This document shows, in pieces, positions 1 to 9,265 of a DNA stretch of 64,000 nt. Origin of the DNA: a virus; the IMG/VR virus record IMGVR_UViG_3300027754_000061, positions 28,638-92,637 of that record. One strand, 5' to 3'. The notes beneath the pieces were generated by a model. It did not search any database. It had not been told where the DNA came from and saw only the letters and a program-made list of their open reading frames with translations. Position 1 is the first letter of the stretch, and every line of letters begins with the position of its first letter. Made by a program: the position numbers and the translations under genes.

Positions 1-898
1 CAACAGCACCCAATGCAGGAGCACTAAGAGCTCCGGTTGGAACACCAAGAGTTGATAAACCGGCCAGTCCTTTGACCATTAGATCTTGCTGTATTTTTGC
101 CTGGGCAGGCGCACTGGCCAGCAAATCTGCTCCACTTTTGATCCCCAGTTTACCGGTGAATGAAGATGCACTCTTGAACAGATCATTTAATGATGCACCT
201 TTTACGGCGGCTAACAAAGAAGTTCCGGGTTTAAACACACCAGCTTTTTCCAACTGAGATGCATCGAACCCAAATGACCCTGCTCCTTTCAAGTTACTCA
301 GTTTGTCTGTTGCTTGCCCCACTAGATTTTTCGCCGATGCCATGATTCCAGTCACATCCGGCACACTGAGTTTACCAATTGCGCCCAATGCTGGAATCTG
401 TTTGGCAAAATCAGCTGTATTGATAGTTGCACCGCCAGGTACACCACTAATGGCCTTATTGAGTGTGCCGATAGCAGTGGTAGCAAATGATCCAATGGTA
501 CCGGCTGCGCCGGACAATGACCCCTGGAGATTTGATACTGCCGGGCCTATCGCTCCTGTCAGTCCTGGAACACCTGCAGAAAGACTGCCACTCAATGCAC
601 CACCTATGCCGGCTAGACTTTTTGATGCACTGCCTACAAGGCCGGCTGCGCCGGGTATGCCTGCGCCTAAAGAACCTGTGACCCCACTCAATGCTTGCCC
701 TATTTGAGCTTGAGCACTTTGTAATCCAGCCTGGGCTTGTGTGGATGCACTCAGCACATCTCCCGGCTTGAGACCGATCAATGATCCTGTGGCAGCTTGC
801 TTGTCAAAGATGGCCTTGGCTTGATCAAAGTTAAGGCCCGGCGGCCCTTTGATTTCAAACGGCTGACCATTGGGTAAGGTAAATGTAAATCCGGCCAT
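1..898 (-). CDS. partial virion structural protein downstream of gp5
   Basis: This frame opens with ATG at 898 and runs off the left edge, so about 299 residues are visible and no stop is seen. The start follows the stop of the gp5-like gene by one base, so the two are co-transcribed. The N-terminus (MAGFTFTLPNGQPFEIKGPP) leads into a segment with FDQAKAIFDKQ and GSLIGLKPGD, then a long Gly/Ala/Ser-rich region with short repeats of the type GLVGSASKSLAG. I recall proteins with this kind of start beside the hub gene in aquatic T4-like phages, where they are listed as structural proteins. A baseplate or tail role is inferred from position only. No catalytic motif is visible. Confidence 0.75.
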   Translation of the reverse strand, partial: MAGFTFTLPNGQPFEIKGPPGLNFDQAKAIFDKQAATGSLIGLKPGDVLSASTQAQAGLQSAQAQIGQALSGVTGSLGAGIPGAAGLVGSASKSLAGIGGALSGSLSAGVPGLTGAIGPAVSNLQGSLSGAAGTIGSFATTAIGTLNKAISGVPGGATINTADFAKQIPALGAIGKLSVPDVTGIMASAKNLVGQATDKLSNLKGAGSFGFDASQLEKAGVFKPGTSLLAAVKGASLNDLFKSASSFTGKLGIKSGADLLASAPAQAKIQQDLMVKGLAGLSTLGVPTGALSAPALGAV

Positions 899-899
899 G

Positions 900-2447
900 T
901 TATTTCGCTATGATTTCTACGCCGGCGGGCACCGGCTCTGCACCCGGTGGCGGTGTGGGTTTTCCTTTTTCAAAGTTGAACGTAGGAACATCCACACCTT
1001 TGTTGTGATATGGATATGGTTCATGCGTGACTATCCTGCTGCAAATACTGTTCAAATCATCGGGTGCAGCCACCCAACCGTTGCTGGTGCTGAATTGTAT
1101 GTCTGAAAAAAGAGTTTTGGTCACCGGGTTGGGTGTGGCAACACGGCCGGCAGCTGGTCCATTGATATCAACCTGCTCCGCAGTGACTATTAATTCACTG
1201 CCACTACCCCAGCTGCCGGACGCACTGTTGATAGTGAGGGCACCGTCAGCTTTGACTCCAATGGTGGCTTTGCTGTACATGGTTATGTCTTGTTGCGCAT
1301 TGAGTACCATGTTGCCTGCACTTTCTAACTGCATGCGATTAGTACTTTTGATCTGTACGTTTCTACCGGCAAACATGTTGATGTCTCTGTCCGCGTGGAA
1401 ATTTATATCCCCTGCGGTACGCATGTTGATAGAGTTGGTAGAATATATATCTACTGTGCCTTCTGCTCCAAACTCCAACCAGGTTTGCCCATTGGCATGA
1501 ACAATATAGAAAAAGTTTCCGCTATCATTCATGGTAATCTGATGACCTTTGCTGGTTCTTAGTCGGAATAGTTGATTGTTATCTTCAAGGTCACCATCAT
1601 CCATTACCAAAGTATGACCGCCCACCCGCCCTAACACCTCTGCCTGCCCTGGTTTAATAGTTCCGTCGTTTATTTGCTTTCGAATGTTTTTGGGTTTCAT
1701 ACCACCCTGATAGATAGGACCGCCCGGAGTACTCACTCCAAACACAGCACTGGGTGTTTCACGTTGACTGGAACTTCTGATGGGTCCGCGCTCAGGATCG
1801 TTTATAAGCCCTTGCTGGAACATGATGCCTGCCACATAACTATGTACAGGTTTAGGTTGATTGAAGAATGCCGGATTATTAAAAATTTCTGAGTTATTGG
1901 TATTGATTTCCGATACTGGCAATAACGGAACTGCATTAAAATATTGTTTTTGGTTTTCGTTATTGTCATCAATGATATATTGTGAACTGGACCCAATGGC
2001 CGGCAACATGCCGCCTAGCCCTTGTTCAGGCACAGTACCAATGTAGTATCCTTGATCTCGTTGACCGTTCACAAATACACACAGCACAGTCACACCCACA
2101 TCCGGCGGAGTAAACCACATGCCATAGCTGTTTTGATTTCCTGGGTAGCTGCCGAGTGAGTCGGTAGACCCACCAGCAGGAGGTGGAGGGGTAGACCCAC
2201 CAAATTGTTGCATGTAGCTGACCGTGGTCCAATTCTGAGGATCGTCCTCGGGCGAAGTTGCGGCAACCACATTGGTTCCGGGATTCCCGGAAACAAACGC
2301 GTCAATGTATACCTGCAGTCTACCAGATCTAGTAGGATCCACAGTAGATTTGATCACTCCAGTGAATGGACCAAATTCTGCCGGGTATCCACCACGATCA
2401 AATCTATAACTGGGGTCTTTTTTATTGCGCTGAATATTATTTGCCAT
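900..2447 (-). CDS. 5: gp5-like baseplate central spike (VgrG-type), no lysozyme domain
   Basis: The 515-residue product has an N-terminal OB-fold-like region (about 20-140, with FGPFTGVIKSTVDPTRSGRL and VCVFVNGQRDQGYYIG) and a C-terminal repetitive beta-helix region (about 310-430, with INFHADRDINMFAG and MVLNAQQDITM) typical of gp5/VgrG membrane-piercing spikes. T4 gp5 is about 575 residues and carries a lysozyme domain between these parts. Here the middle segment is short, rich in Asn and Pro, and shows no lysozyme signature. Its ATG overlaps the stop of the preceding hub gene in a TAATG junction. The protein should sit at the tip of the tail tube. The missing lysozyme may be offset by the peptidase domain in the tape measure at 21290-24061. 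Confidence 0.82.
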   Translation of the reverse strand: MANNIQRNKKDPSYRFDRGGYPAEFGPFTGVIKSTVDPTRSGRLQVYIDAFVSGNPGTNVVAATSPEDDPQNWTTVSYMQQFGGSTPPPPAGGSTDSLGSYPGNQNSYGMWFTPPDVGVTVLCVFVNGQRDQGYYIGTVPEQGLGGMLPAIGSSSQYIIDDNNENQKQYFNAVPLLPVSEINTNNSEIFNNPAFFNQPKPVHSYVAGIMFQQGLINDPERGPIRSSSQRETPSAVFGVSTPGGPIYQGGMKPKNIRKQINDGTIKPGQAEVLGRVGGHTLVMDDGDLEDNNQLFRLRTSKGHQITMNDSGNFFYIVHANGQTWLEFGAEGTVDIYSTNSINMRTAGDINFHADRDINMFAGRNVQIKSTNRMQLESAGNMVLNAQQDITMYSKATIGVKADGALTINSASGSWGSGSELIVTAEQVDINGPAAGRVATPNPVTKTLFSDIQFSTSNGWVAAPDDLNSICSRIVTHEPYPYHNKGVDVPTFNFEKGKPTPPPGAEPVPAGVEIIAK

Positions 2448-5341
2448 TATGGATCTCTACGTGTTAGATAAGGTGGTATATTTACTGCGGAAGCCTGCAA
2501 TGCATCAATTGATGTTCGGCCTGCACCGGGCACCAGTACCGGAGGTGAATTCAGTACTGCCCCAAATCCGTATCCGCCCACTGTTTGTCCATTGCTGGTC
2601 ACTGCTGTGGGAGGCAATGACGGTACCACATTTTGCACTTCAGTTATTGGGCCCCGAGCGTTATCTATCGCGGCATATTGTTCTGCTGTGGTAGCTGGTA
2701 CATTTGAACCGGCAACTGCTGCCGGCTGGGCCGGGGCCGGTGTGGTGCCTGTGCTGAGTGCTGCTGCCGATACCACTGATGCTGCTGCTGTATTAGTATT
2801 GGTTGCAAATCTGTTTGACGCCGATGCTGTTGCAGGTTGAGTTCGCTCGCTTGGAGACTCACCAATGGCCACTCGACTACTATCTGCAGCTGAGTATTGG
2901 GCTGCTGTGGTGATCTGCTTTGGTTTGTTGAACAGGCATATCAATCCTTCAATGGTCTGTTCAAATTGTCCGTTACGGAATTCATGCACTACCTTTGTTG
3001 CCTGATAGATATTACTTTGCAATGGTTCTCGTTCGCCATATTTTTGGAATGTTTTGGCATACGGATCAGCCAGGCCGGTGGAGATATCATAGTCCTCGGG
3101 ACGTTGCCATGCAATCTCGTATAATGCTTGTACGGTATCAAAAGAAATAGTGCCGTCGGGCAAAAATCCCAGATCAGCTTCTTGTTTGAATCCATTGATC
3201 CCGATAGGGCTAACCAAACTACCTTGCTGTATCCAGGCAGGATCGCCGATTATTCGGATCTTAGAGCTGCCTAGCATTTCGGGCGAGTAAAGATATTCGG
3301 CAGCATTCGCGCTGCCTTCGTTGACATTGTTGGACCCAAGGCCCACAGGTTGTGTGCTTCGAGGTGCATATCCTGTTTTTAAAAGGTAAACTTCATCTCG
3401 ATAAAGATCATTTTTGCTGGCAGATAGTATCCTCGTCTGTGCATCCAAGGCCGATGTGTCGCCGGCACCATTGACTGTCATTTGGTACATGCTGTCAAAT
3501 CTTGCCGAGAAATCAAGTATGGCTTTGTTTTCTCCGGTGAACCAATATTTGTATTCTTTGTGTAGCCCCGGAAATGTTTTCAATACAGGAAATCTAGTGC
3601 TATGTAAATTTGGTACTGCATACTTGGTTATGGTATATCGCATGTTGTAGGCATAATCGTTTCGGATGGGATCAATGGCGTCGCCAATGGGCCTGGCAGA
3701 AAATGTGATCAGATACCAGGTTGGTGGATCAGTGTTATTGCTGCTTGCACCTGTGCCGCCGTCGGAATCATTTTTTGTTATTTGCTTTTGTGTAATGTAT
3801 CGGCTGTCACGTATGACAAGATCCAGCATTTTGATAATAGGCATTCCGGCAGTTATGGGAATCGTATATCTGGTAATGGAAGCAGGGGTCTTAGAGGAAT
3901 CCAAACTGCCAGGTGACAGAAATGCAGGTCGACCCATTGGCACAATCTTCTTGTCTTTGAAAGTTTCCAAGGCTCCCAACGAAGCCGATTTAATTTCTTC
4001 AGCATTCACAAACACAATGTCGTATGTGTCGGGCTGTTGCCATCCAGATTGCTTTGCTACTCGTTTTGCATTTGCGTTTAGTGCTTCCACTAATCCCCCG
4101 GCAGAAGACGTAGGCGCTGCCACAGCAGGTTCGGGTGCGTTTGCTCCGCCGCCACCGGTGCTTTTGAATGGCGTGGTGCTCTGCCCAGGAGAATCTGCCG
4201 GAGCGTCAGCAGGTCCTGCTGAAGTGATAGATCTGCCGCCAAAAAATTCACCCACCGTGCCGGCAGTGATCTGAAAATCTGATGAGATAGTTCCACTTTT
4301 TGAACTGCCGCCAGTCAGCTGTCCCACTGGTGCACCAGTAAACTCATAGCTGACTAATTTGTTACCCACTGACCAATTGACACCTTTTATCAAAAAAGGA
4401 ATGTATTTTACCACAACCGCTTTTGAATTCTGAGCGCCGGCTGTGGTTGCAGTATTGCCAGGTGTGACTAGATTGCCGGTTTGATCGTAACCAAAAAAAC
4501 TTATGACCATGAGATAGTGCGCTGCTGCCCAGTTGGATTTATCACCGGCTGGACGTTGAGCTTTCACAGCATTTTTTAGTCTGTCTAACAGTGTGATACC
4601 TGTGGGCTCGGTCACAGTGAATTTTATATCTGTGGCCATGTGCGCGCCTTGGGTCTGTTTGCCGGCCATGAGAGTTTCTATGGTTATGTTGTCTATGTAA
4701 AAATCATGATCAAAAAATTTATTACCAGTGCCCGGGGCTTTGCCTCCACTCTGGAACAAGAGTTGGCTGTTGGGAATAATCCTATTGCCATCTTGAAAAT
4801 TACCATACTGTGCAGGAGTCAATAGATAGACCGACGCCTGATATGTGTAGCTGCTGAATTTGTCCAGTACATTGGGTGTTGGTAATATAATTTTTGGGCC
4901 AACACCGGTCACATTAACTCGAACAGCAGGTGTTGCTGCCGTTTCTTCTCTACTAACAGGCTTATTGCCTACGCCATTGACTTCAGTTGTGTATACTGTA
5001 TTAGGACCATAGACGGGAGCACCAGCCGTGGGTGGAGCAGCTTTGGCAACCACTGTTCCGGTAGTGCCCGGTCCCGGCTCAACAGGGGTCGGAGCCGAGG
5101 CGGCAGTAGAACTGGGAGTTGGTTGTGCAGCAGCCACAGCTGGAGCCTCTGCCACTGCGGTTTCTACACCTGCCAGCTGTTCTTTGCTGGCAGCAATCCG
5201 CGTTAGTAATTGTTTCTGATATCCCGGAAGAGCGTATTCGGGTTTGGTAAGATCAGCTTCTAAACTGGCTATGTATTTGTTAAGAAACGCAATTTCATCC
5301 TGCTTGTTCCTGATAAGTCCATTACTATTAACAGTAGCCAT
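2447..5341 (-). CDS. large baseplate hub protein (gp27/gpD-like candidate)
   Basis: This 964-residue protein lies between gp53 and the gp5 spike, the place expected for the hub that holds the spike. Residues 75-130 are a low-complexity Ala/Pro/Thr linker, and the last 150 residues are again Ala/Thr/Pro-rich. The core holds segments such as SSYTYQASVYLLTPAQYG, IIGDPAWIQQGSLVSP and VVHEFRNGQFEQTIEGLICLF. The last two resemble the ends of hub proteins, where a GDP-W block and an F-x-x-G-x-F-x-Q-x-I-x-G block are common. T4 gp27 is only about 390 residues, so this would be a strongly expanded version. I assign the hub role from context and these weak motifs; a generic structural protein is the alternative. 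Confidence 0.6.
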   Translation of the reverse strand: MATVNSNGLIRNKQDEIAFLNKYIASLEADLTKPEYALPGYQKQLLTRIAASKEQLAGVETAVAEAPAVAAAQPTPSSTAASAPTPVEPGPGTTGTVVAKAAPPTAGAPVYGPNTVYTTEVNGVGNKPVSREETAATPAVRVNVTGVGPKIILPTPNVLDKFSSYTYQASVYLLTPAQYGNFQDGNRIIPNSQLLFQSGGKAPGTGNKFFDHDFYIDNITIETLMAGKQTQGAHMATDIKFTVTEPTGITLLDRLKNAVKAQRPAGDKSNWAAAHYLMVISFFGYDQTGNLVTPGNTATTAGAQNSKAVVVKYIPFLIKGVNWSVGNKLVSYEFTGAPVGQLTGGSSKSGTISSDFQITAGTVGEFFGGRSITSAGPADAPADSPGQSTTPFKSTGGGGANAPEPAVAAPTSSAGGLVEALNANAKRVAKQSGWQQPDTYDIVFVNAEEIKSASLGALETFKDKKIVPMGRPAFLSPGSLDSSKTPASITRYTIPITAGMPIIKMLDLVIRDSRYITQKQITKNDSDGGTGASSNNTDPPTWYLITFSARPIGDAIDPIRNDYAYNMRYTITKYAVPNLHSTRFPVLKTFPGLHKEYKYWFTGENKAILDFSARFDSMYQMTVNGAGDTSALDAQTRILSASKNDLYRDEVYLLKTGYAPRSTQPVGLGSNNVNEGSANAAEYLYSPEMLGSSKIRIIGDPAWIQQGSLVSPIGINGFKQEADLGFLPDGTISFDTVQALYEIAWQRPEDYDISTGLADPYAKTFQKYGEREPLQSNIYQATKVVHEFRNGQFEQTIEGLICLFNKPKQITTAAQYSAADSSRVAIGESPSERTQPATASASNRFATNTNTAAASVVSAAALSTGTTPAPAQPAAVAGSNVPATTAEQYAAIDNARGPITEVQNVVPSLPPTAVTSNGQTVGGYGFGAVLNSPPVLVPGAGRTSIDALQASAVNIPPYLTRRDP

Positions 5342-5344
5342 ATG

Positions 5345-5644
5345 TTAGAATCCCAGTGCTGTTTTCAATGTGCCGAGTTTGGGCAGATAGATAAAAGTGT
5401 TTGCTACAAAATCAAATGGTGGTTTGGTCAGGGTGTTAGGATTGCGTTGATAGAACACCCACCACAGACTCGGAGTCCCATACAGATCATAGGCCAACAA
5501 GTCAGGACGATATTGATATGTGAGATTTATCGTAAATGTAAGATCATCATTCTCTACCGGGATAGGTCGGTTGACCATCTTGTCAAGATAGAACTGAGTG
5601 AATGGTGTGTTGTAGTATGGACTGGTTGTGTCGTAGGTGGCCAT
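5345..5644 (-). CDS. 53: baseplate wedge protein gp53-like
   Basis: The 99-residue protein carries the block YRPDLLAYDLYGTPSLWWVF followed by YQRNPN (about residues 45-70), the hallmark of the gp53 wedge family and of related LysM-like baseplate proteins. T4 gp53 is about 196 residues, so this is a short form. Its ATG shares a base with the stop of the upstream gp48-like gene (TAATG), and only three bases separate its stop from the hub gene start. The tight coupling supports joint expression in the minus-strand baseplate operon. It should help join wedges to the central hub. Confidence 0.82.
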   Translation of the reverse strand: MATYDTTSPYYNTPFTQFYLDKMVNRPIPVENDDLTFTINLTYQYRPDLLAYDLYGTPSLWWVFYQRNPNTLTKPPFDFVANTFIYLPKLGTLKTALGF

Positions 5645-7374
5645 TACCAGAATCCTCCGCGTATTAGGTTACCATTGGCGAAATCAGCCAGGCTGAATAG
5701 TTTGCTGACTTGTTCTCTGGTTTGCATAGGCATGAGAGTCAGACTTATCTCTATCTTGGTGGGAACGTATGTGGCTGCTGCTGTGTTGTTTACTGAATTA
5801 GTTACAGGCTGTGGACTGGGTTTGTTTGGGGTAGCGCCCGGAAACAATCCGGACAATCCCAATCTACTGGCTATTCCCACCAGCGGGTTGGATGGTGGCG
5901 CTGCATAAGATGGCCGGCGGCTCAACAAATCAGTGCCAAAATTGTTGGGATTGTTGGCTCGTATGTAATCTACATCTGCAGGCAACGAATAGTCGAATGA
6001 TGTGACCACCGCAGGATGATTGTTGAATTGATATTCGCCTAATCCATTGAGATACACCAATGGAGGTGGTGCGCCGCGTTGTTTGTCTTGGCCATAGAAC
6101 ATCTTGGTAACTGATCTGAAAAAATGTATCACAGCCAACATGTATGCTGCTTCACTGGTATCTTGTGCAGTGAATGTACCACGTATGCTGATGTCATCCA
6201 CGCTGCTGTTCTGATAGAATGCGCCTCGATAATTTGAATGCACCAGTTCATAGCTGTTGTATTTGGCTCTATAACTCATCTGCACCTGAGGAGTGTAGGG
6301 AAATATCACTCCGTTGGTTCCTCTTAGAGGTTCTAGTATGCCGGCACCCGGAGAACCAACCCCGCCGGCACCGCCAACTTTGTTAGAGTTATTAGGAGAT
6401 TTAGGAGGAACCTTGTAAAGATAATCGGCGCCTTCTGCAAGACTGATACGGAATCGCCACTCAATATTGCCCGGTTGCTTGTACGTGGATTGTATTGCAG
6501 CCTGCTGATTGGCATTGTTCAGACGAGCTGTTTCGGCGTTGCTCTGATTCTCTGCATTGCGTGCTGTGTTTGCAGCCACCTGCTGGTCTATACCTGCAAA
6601 TTCATCTGCTGGGCGTGGCGCAAAAGTTTCAACATAATTGTTGGGATCTGCATTTCCGGCTGCGGCCAATCTGGCAGTTTCTGCGGCACTTTCATTGGGC
6701 GGAGTAGGCGCTGTTGCCAATGCTTGTTGGGCAGTGGCAGGATCAAGTGTCTGGGTGGGTACCAGTTGTGGTGCAGGAGCGGTGTTGGCTGGTCCCACAT
6801 CCTGTGGTCGTATGCCCCCTGGTATGTTTGTGTCAGTCACCGGCGGTGCTTGGTCGTACCCAGGTCGTGATGCACTGATTGCCGCATCACGTGCAGCATC
6901 AGAAGTGGTCACTATCACTGGATTAGGGATAGACGAAGATACCCTTGGGTCTGTAGGAGAAAATTGAGTAGGACTGGGTGCTGCCTCGGCGGCCAGTGTG
7001 GGGCGAGGCACTGCTTGTACTTGCTCAAATGGAGCAAATGGACTGGTAGCAGTAAGGTCCAGTCCAGTTACCGGTCTTGGTGCAATCTCTACAGTTGGCA
7101 GTGCAGACAGTGGCGGCAATGCACTAGTGGCTAATGCTGCCATCTGTGTGGGTAGTCCGGATACTGTTTGTGCAAAATCCACAGCCTGGAATGTGGCCTG
7201 TGCAGTTGCTGGCACAGCATTGGCTCCGGGTATCAATGAACCAAGATTGCCGTTGTTGCCCAGTGCAAAATCTTTTGTGGCAGCTATGCCGGATTGTACG
7301 GCTGCATTGGCCGTGTTTAGGCCAGTTTGTATCAGCTTGTTAAATAGTCCTGCTTGATTGGGATCGTATGCCAT
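5644..7374 (-). CDS. baseplate tail-tube cap protein (gp48-like candidate)
   Basis: This 576-residue protein is first in the minus-strand baseplate operon. Its N-terminal 280 residues are low-complexity, rich in Ala, Pro, Thr and Asn. The conserved part follows: IEWRFRISL (about 300), VQMSYRAKYNSYELVHSNYRG, DISIRGTFTAQDTSEAAYML, IHFFRSVTKMFYG and a C-terminal TKIEISLTLMPMQTREQVSK. T4 gp48 also has an MYG/FSYG helix after a Thr-rich strand and ends in a strand plus short tail, and this similarity of architecture is the basis for the name. A CAGGA ribosome site lies about 8 nt before the ATG. A general baseplate structural protein is the safe reading. Confidence 0.62.
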   Translation of the reverse strand: MAYDPNQAGLFNKLIQTGLNTANAAVQSGIAATKDFALGNNGNLGSLIPGANAVPATAQATFQAVDFAQTVSGLPTQMAALATSALPPLSALPTVEIAPRPVTGLDLTATSPFAPFEQVQAVPRPTLAAEAAPSPTQFSPTDPRVSSSIPNPVIVTTSDAARDAAISASRPGYDQAPPVTDTNIPGGIRPQDVGPANTAPAPQLVPTQTLDPATAQQALATAPTPPNESAAETARLAAAGNADPNNYVETFAPRPADEFAGIDQQVAANTARNAENQSNAETARLNNANQQAAIQSTYKQPGNIEWRFRISLAEGADYLYKVPPKSPNNSNKVGGAGGVGSPGAGILEPLRGTNGVIFPYTPQVQMSYRAKYNSYELVHSNYRGAFYQNSSVDDISIRGTFTAQDTSEAAYMLAVIHFFRSVTKMFYGQDKQRGAPPPLVYLNGLGEYQFNNHPAVVTSFDYSLPADVDYIRANNPNNFGTDLLSRRPSYAAPPSNPLVGIASRLGLSGLFPGATPNKPSPQPVTNSVNNTAAATYVPTKIEISLTLMPMQTREQVSKLFSLADFANGNLIRGGFW

Positions 7375-7390
7375 TTTTGTTCCTGTATCT

Positions 7391-7396
7391 TATTTA
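7391..7396 (-). promoter_or_regulatory. late promoter element TAAATA for the baseplate operon
   Basis: Read on the minus strand this is CTAAATAAG, 16 nt before the ATG at 7374 and followed by a CAGGA ribosome site. It matches the T4 late consensus (TATAAATA) at six core positions and fits the pattern seen before most virion genes here. Confidence 0.65.
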
Positions 7397-7429
7397 GCAG
7401 GTGGAAAAACGGCATAGTTTATATAAAGG

Positions 7430-7457
7430 TTGACAACATCACACAGTGTGTTACAAT
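7430..7457 (+). promoter_or_regulatory. sigma70-type promoter for gene 55
   Basis: TTGACA at 7430-7435 and TACAAT at 7452-7457 are separated by 16 bp, close to the ideal host sigma70 spacing. It faces gene 55 while the late element at 7391 faces the other way. A perfect 11 bp inverted repeat (CACACAGTGTG, 7440-7450) lies in the spacer and could be an operator. Confidence 0.75.
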
Positions 7458-7478
7458 AAATATATATCAGGAGAATTC

Positions 7479-8387
7479 ATGTCTTTATTACCAAAGTCAG
7501 CCCCCCGTGTGAACTATCTCAACAACAGAGATATCTTAAAAGAAATACATCTAAGCAAAAACAACTACTGCTGGTATCAAGACCGTGGGGCGGATCATCA
7601 ATTTGATATCATCTTGCCCAGTCTTGACAAAATAAATCAACGCACCATTGCCGAAGCACGCCGAAACCGTGCAGATCGCATCAAAAGAGAAACTGGTGAG
7701 ATTGTTGATCCCAAGAAAATCCCCAACACAGATATTGTTTTTCGTATCACCGTGTGGGACCATGTGCCTATGGCTCCGAAGAAAATAACCAAAGCAGAAG
7801 CCAAAGCTAAACGCAAACGCCTGGAAGACATACTAGATCTAGACGATGCTGTGGAAGAAGATGATCCTTTGGCCGAGTTGTTAGATGTACCAGTGTTGAG
7901 TTTGAATCACGTGAGATTGAATTTTCCACCGTTTGAACACTACCGTATAGATGAAGAAAAAGCACCGTTTATCGTAGGACGCAGTCATTGGAAGGGCAGT
8001 CTCGATGATGGCGAATTTTCAAAGGATCATGGAGAGATGACACGCAAGTTGGCCACCATGTTCATGAAGTTGTGCGAACGCTATGCCACTAGATCAAACT
8101 GGCGTGGATACACCTACAATGAAGAGATGCGTGGGCAAGCCTTGTTACAGTTGAGCCAGATTGGATTGCAGTTTGACGAGTCAAAATCGCAGAATCCGTT
8201 TGCGTATTACACTGCTGCTATCACCAACAGTTTTACCCGTATCTTGAACATTGAGAAGAAGATGCAAAACATCCGTGATGACATCCTTGAGATGAACGGA
8301 CTCAATCCGTCATGGACTCGACAGAATTCAGGCAAGGCAGGTATGGCTGCCATGAGCGGTCCGGTTGTAAGCACCTTGGACGAATGA
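7479..8387 (+). CDS. 55: late-transcription sigma factor gp55
   Basis: The product (302 residues) resembles the T4 late sigma factor gp55, which directs host RNA polymerase to TATAAATA promoters. The diagnostic part is C-terminal: NWRGYTYNEEMRGQALLQLS (about 220-240) followed by NPFAYYTAAITNSFTRILNIE, the sigma region 2-like helix. T4 gp55 is about 185 residues; the extra length here is N-terminal and includes a basic then acidic stretch (AEAKAKRKR, DDAVEEDD). The start at 7479 is chosen because AGGAG lies 6 nt upstream; an in-frame ATG at 7446 would put that site inside the gene. It is driven by a host-type promoter, as expected for a gene needed before late transcription. Confidence 0.9.
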   Translation: MSLLPKSAPRVNYLNNRDILKEIHLSKNNYCWYQDRGADHQFDIILPSLDKINQRTIAEARRNRADRIKRETGEIVDPKKIPNTDIVFRITVWDHVPMAPKKITKAEAKAKRKRLEDILDLDDAVEEDDPLAELLDVPVLSLNHVRLNFPPFEHYRIDEEKAPFIVGRSHWKGSLDDGEFSKDHGEMTRKLATMFMKLCERYATRSNWRGYTYNEEMRGQALLQLSQIGLQFDESKSQNPFAYYTAAITNSFTRILNIEKKMQNIRDDILEMNGLNPSWTRQNSGKAGMAAMSGPVVSTLDE

Positions 8388-9265
8388 CCGTTCCAATATT
8401 GTTCAATGGCGGAGCATATGGCACTTATGTAGAATGGTGTTTGACCAGTCTATCAACATCTGACCAATTATCATCTCCATTTAGAGCCAATGGTGCTAGT
8501 CATAATTTCGATGGTAACCATCTGCTGAATATGCAAGGTTGGCGACAATATCTAAGTGGCTCCGATCATAGTAAATTTGTAAGATTGCATCCCAAGACCG
8601 ATAAGAATCATTCACTAAAAAATCATCTCGACGAGATTTTACAATCAGTTGACCAGGTAATTTTTCTATACCCTGATACTGATTCGGTGTTGCTTAATTT
8701 AAACAATTGGATAGATAAGGTGTGGTACAACCGGTGGATTGATTTTATTGGTAGTGAGGTGGATTATAAAAAAATATACAAGAATTGGCCAATTGCTCCC
8801 GATACCGCAATAAAGGACATTGATGTGTGGATATATCGAGAATTCTTAAGCATGTATCTTGTTCCATCATGGCAATCTCAAGTAGAATGGTATTTTCCTG
8901 ATAAATGGCAATCTCCAAGATGTAGGTATATTTTTGTCAAGGATTTACTACATGATTTTGAGAATACCATCACGGCTATTGCAGATTTTTTGAAATTAGA
9001 TGTTCAACGACCTATCAGTGCATTGTTGCCATATCATGAACAAAATATCAAATTACAAAAACACATCGATCAGGATAAAATTTGCAATTATATCATTGAC
9101 TCAATACTAAATGGTGACTTTATAACCTGGAATGCTTTACCTATTGTTAGCGAAGCATGGATACAATGGAGACTAAGAGAATTAGGATATGAAATCCGAT
9201 GTCATGGGCTTGACACATTCCCTACAACTAGTGTACAATTGAAAGAACTACTTTATACACCATGA
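8384..9265 (+). CDS. sulfotransferase-like accessory protein
   Basis: The 293-residue protein starts at an ATG that overlaps the gene 55 stop (ATGA), and its own stop overlaps the start of gene 47 in the same way. The N-terminus has VPILFNGGAYGTYVEWCL, reminiscent of the 5-prime phosphosulfate loop of sulfotransferases (a GxxGT stretch after a strand). Around residue 185-215 it has YIFVKDLLHDFENTITAIAD, similar to the conserved late helix of that superfamily. Its C-terminal block (WRLRELGYEIR ... FPTTSVQLKELL) resembles that of the minus-strand gene at 17855-18907, so the two are probably distant paralogues. The substrate is unknown. It is an accessory insert between core replication genes. 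Confidence 0.5.
   Translation: MTVPILFNGGAYGTYVEWCLTSLSTSDQLSSPFRANGASHNFDGNHLLNMQGWRQYLSGSDHSKFVRLHPKTDKNHSLKNHLDEILQSVDQVIFLYPDTDSVLLNLNNWIDKVWYNRWIDFIGSEVDYKKIYKNWPIAPDTAIKDIDVWIYREFLSMYLVPSWQSQVEWYFPDKWQSPRCRYIFVKDLLHDFENTITAIADFLKLDVQRPISALLPYHEQNIKLQKHIDQDKICNYIIDSILNGDFITWNALPIVSEAWIQWRLRELGYEIRCHGLDTFPTTSVQLKELLYTP

Noticed and set aside
303-707. Plus-strand open frame of 134 codons
   Set aside because: It lies opposite a well-supported minus-strand structural gene and shows only the Pro/Ala composition expected of an antisense reading.
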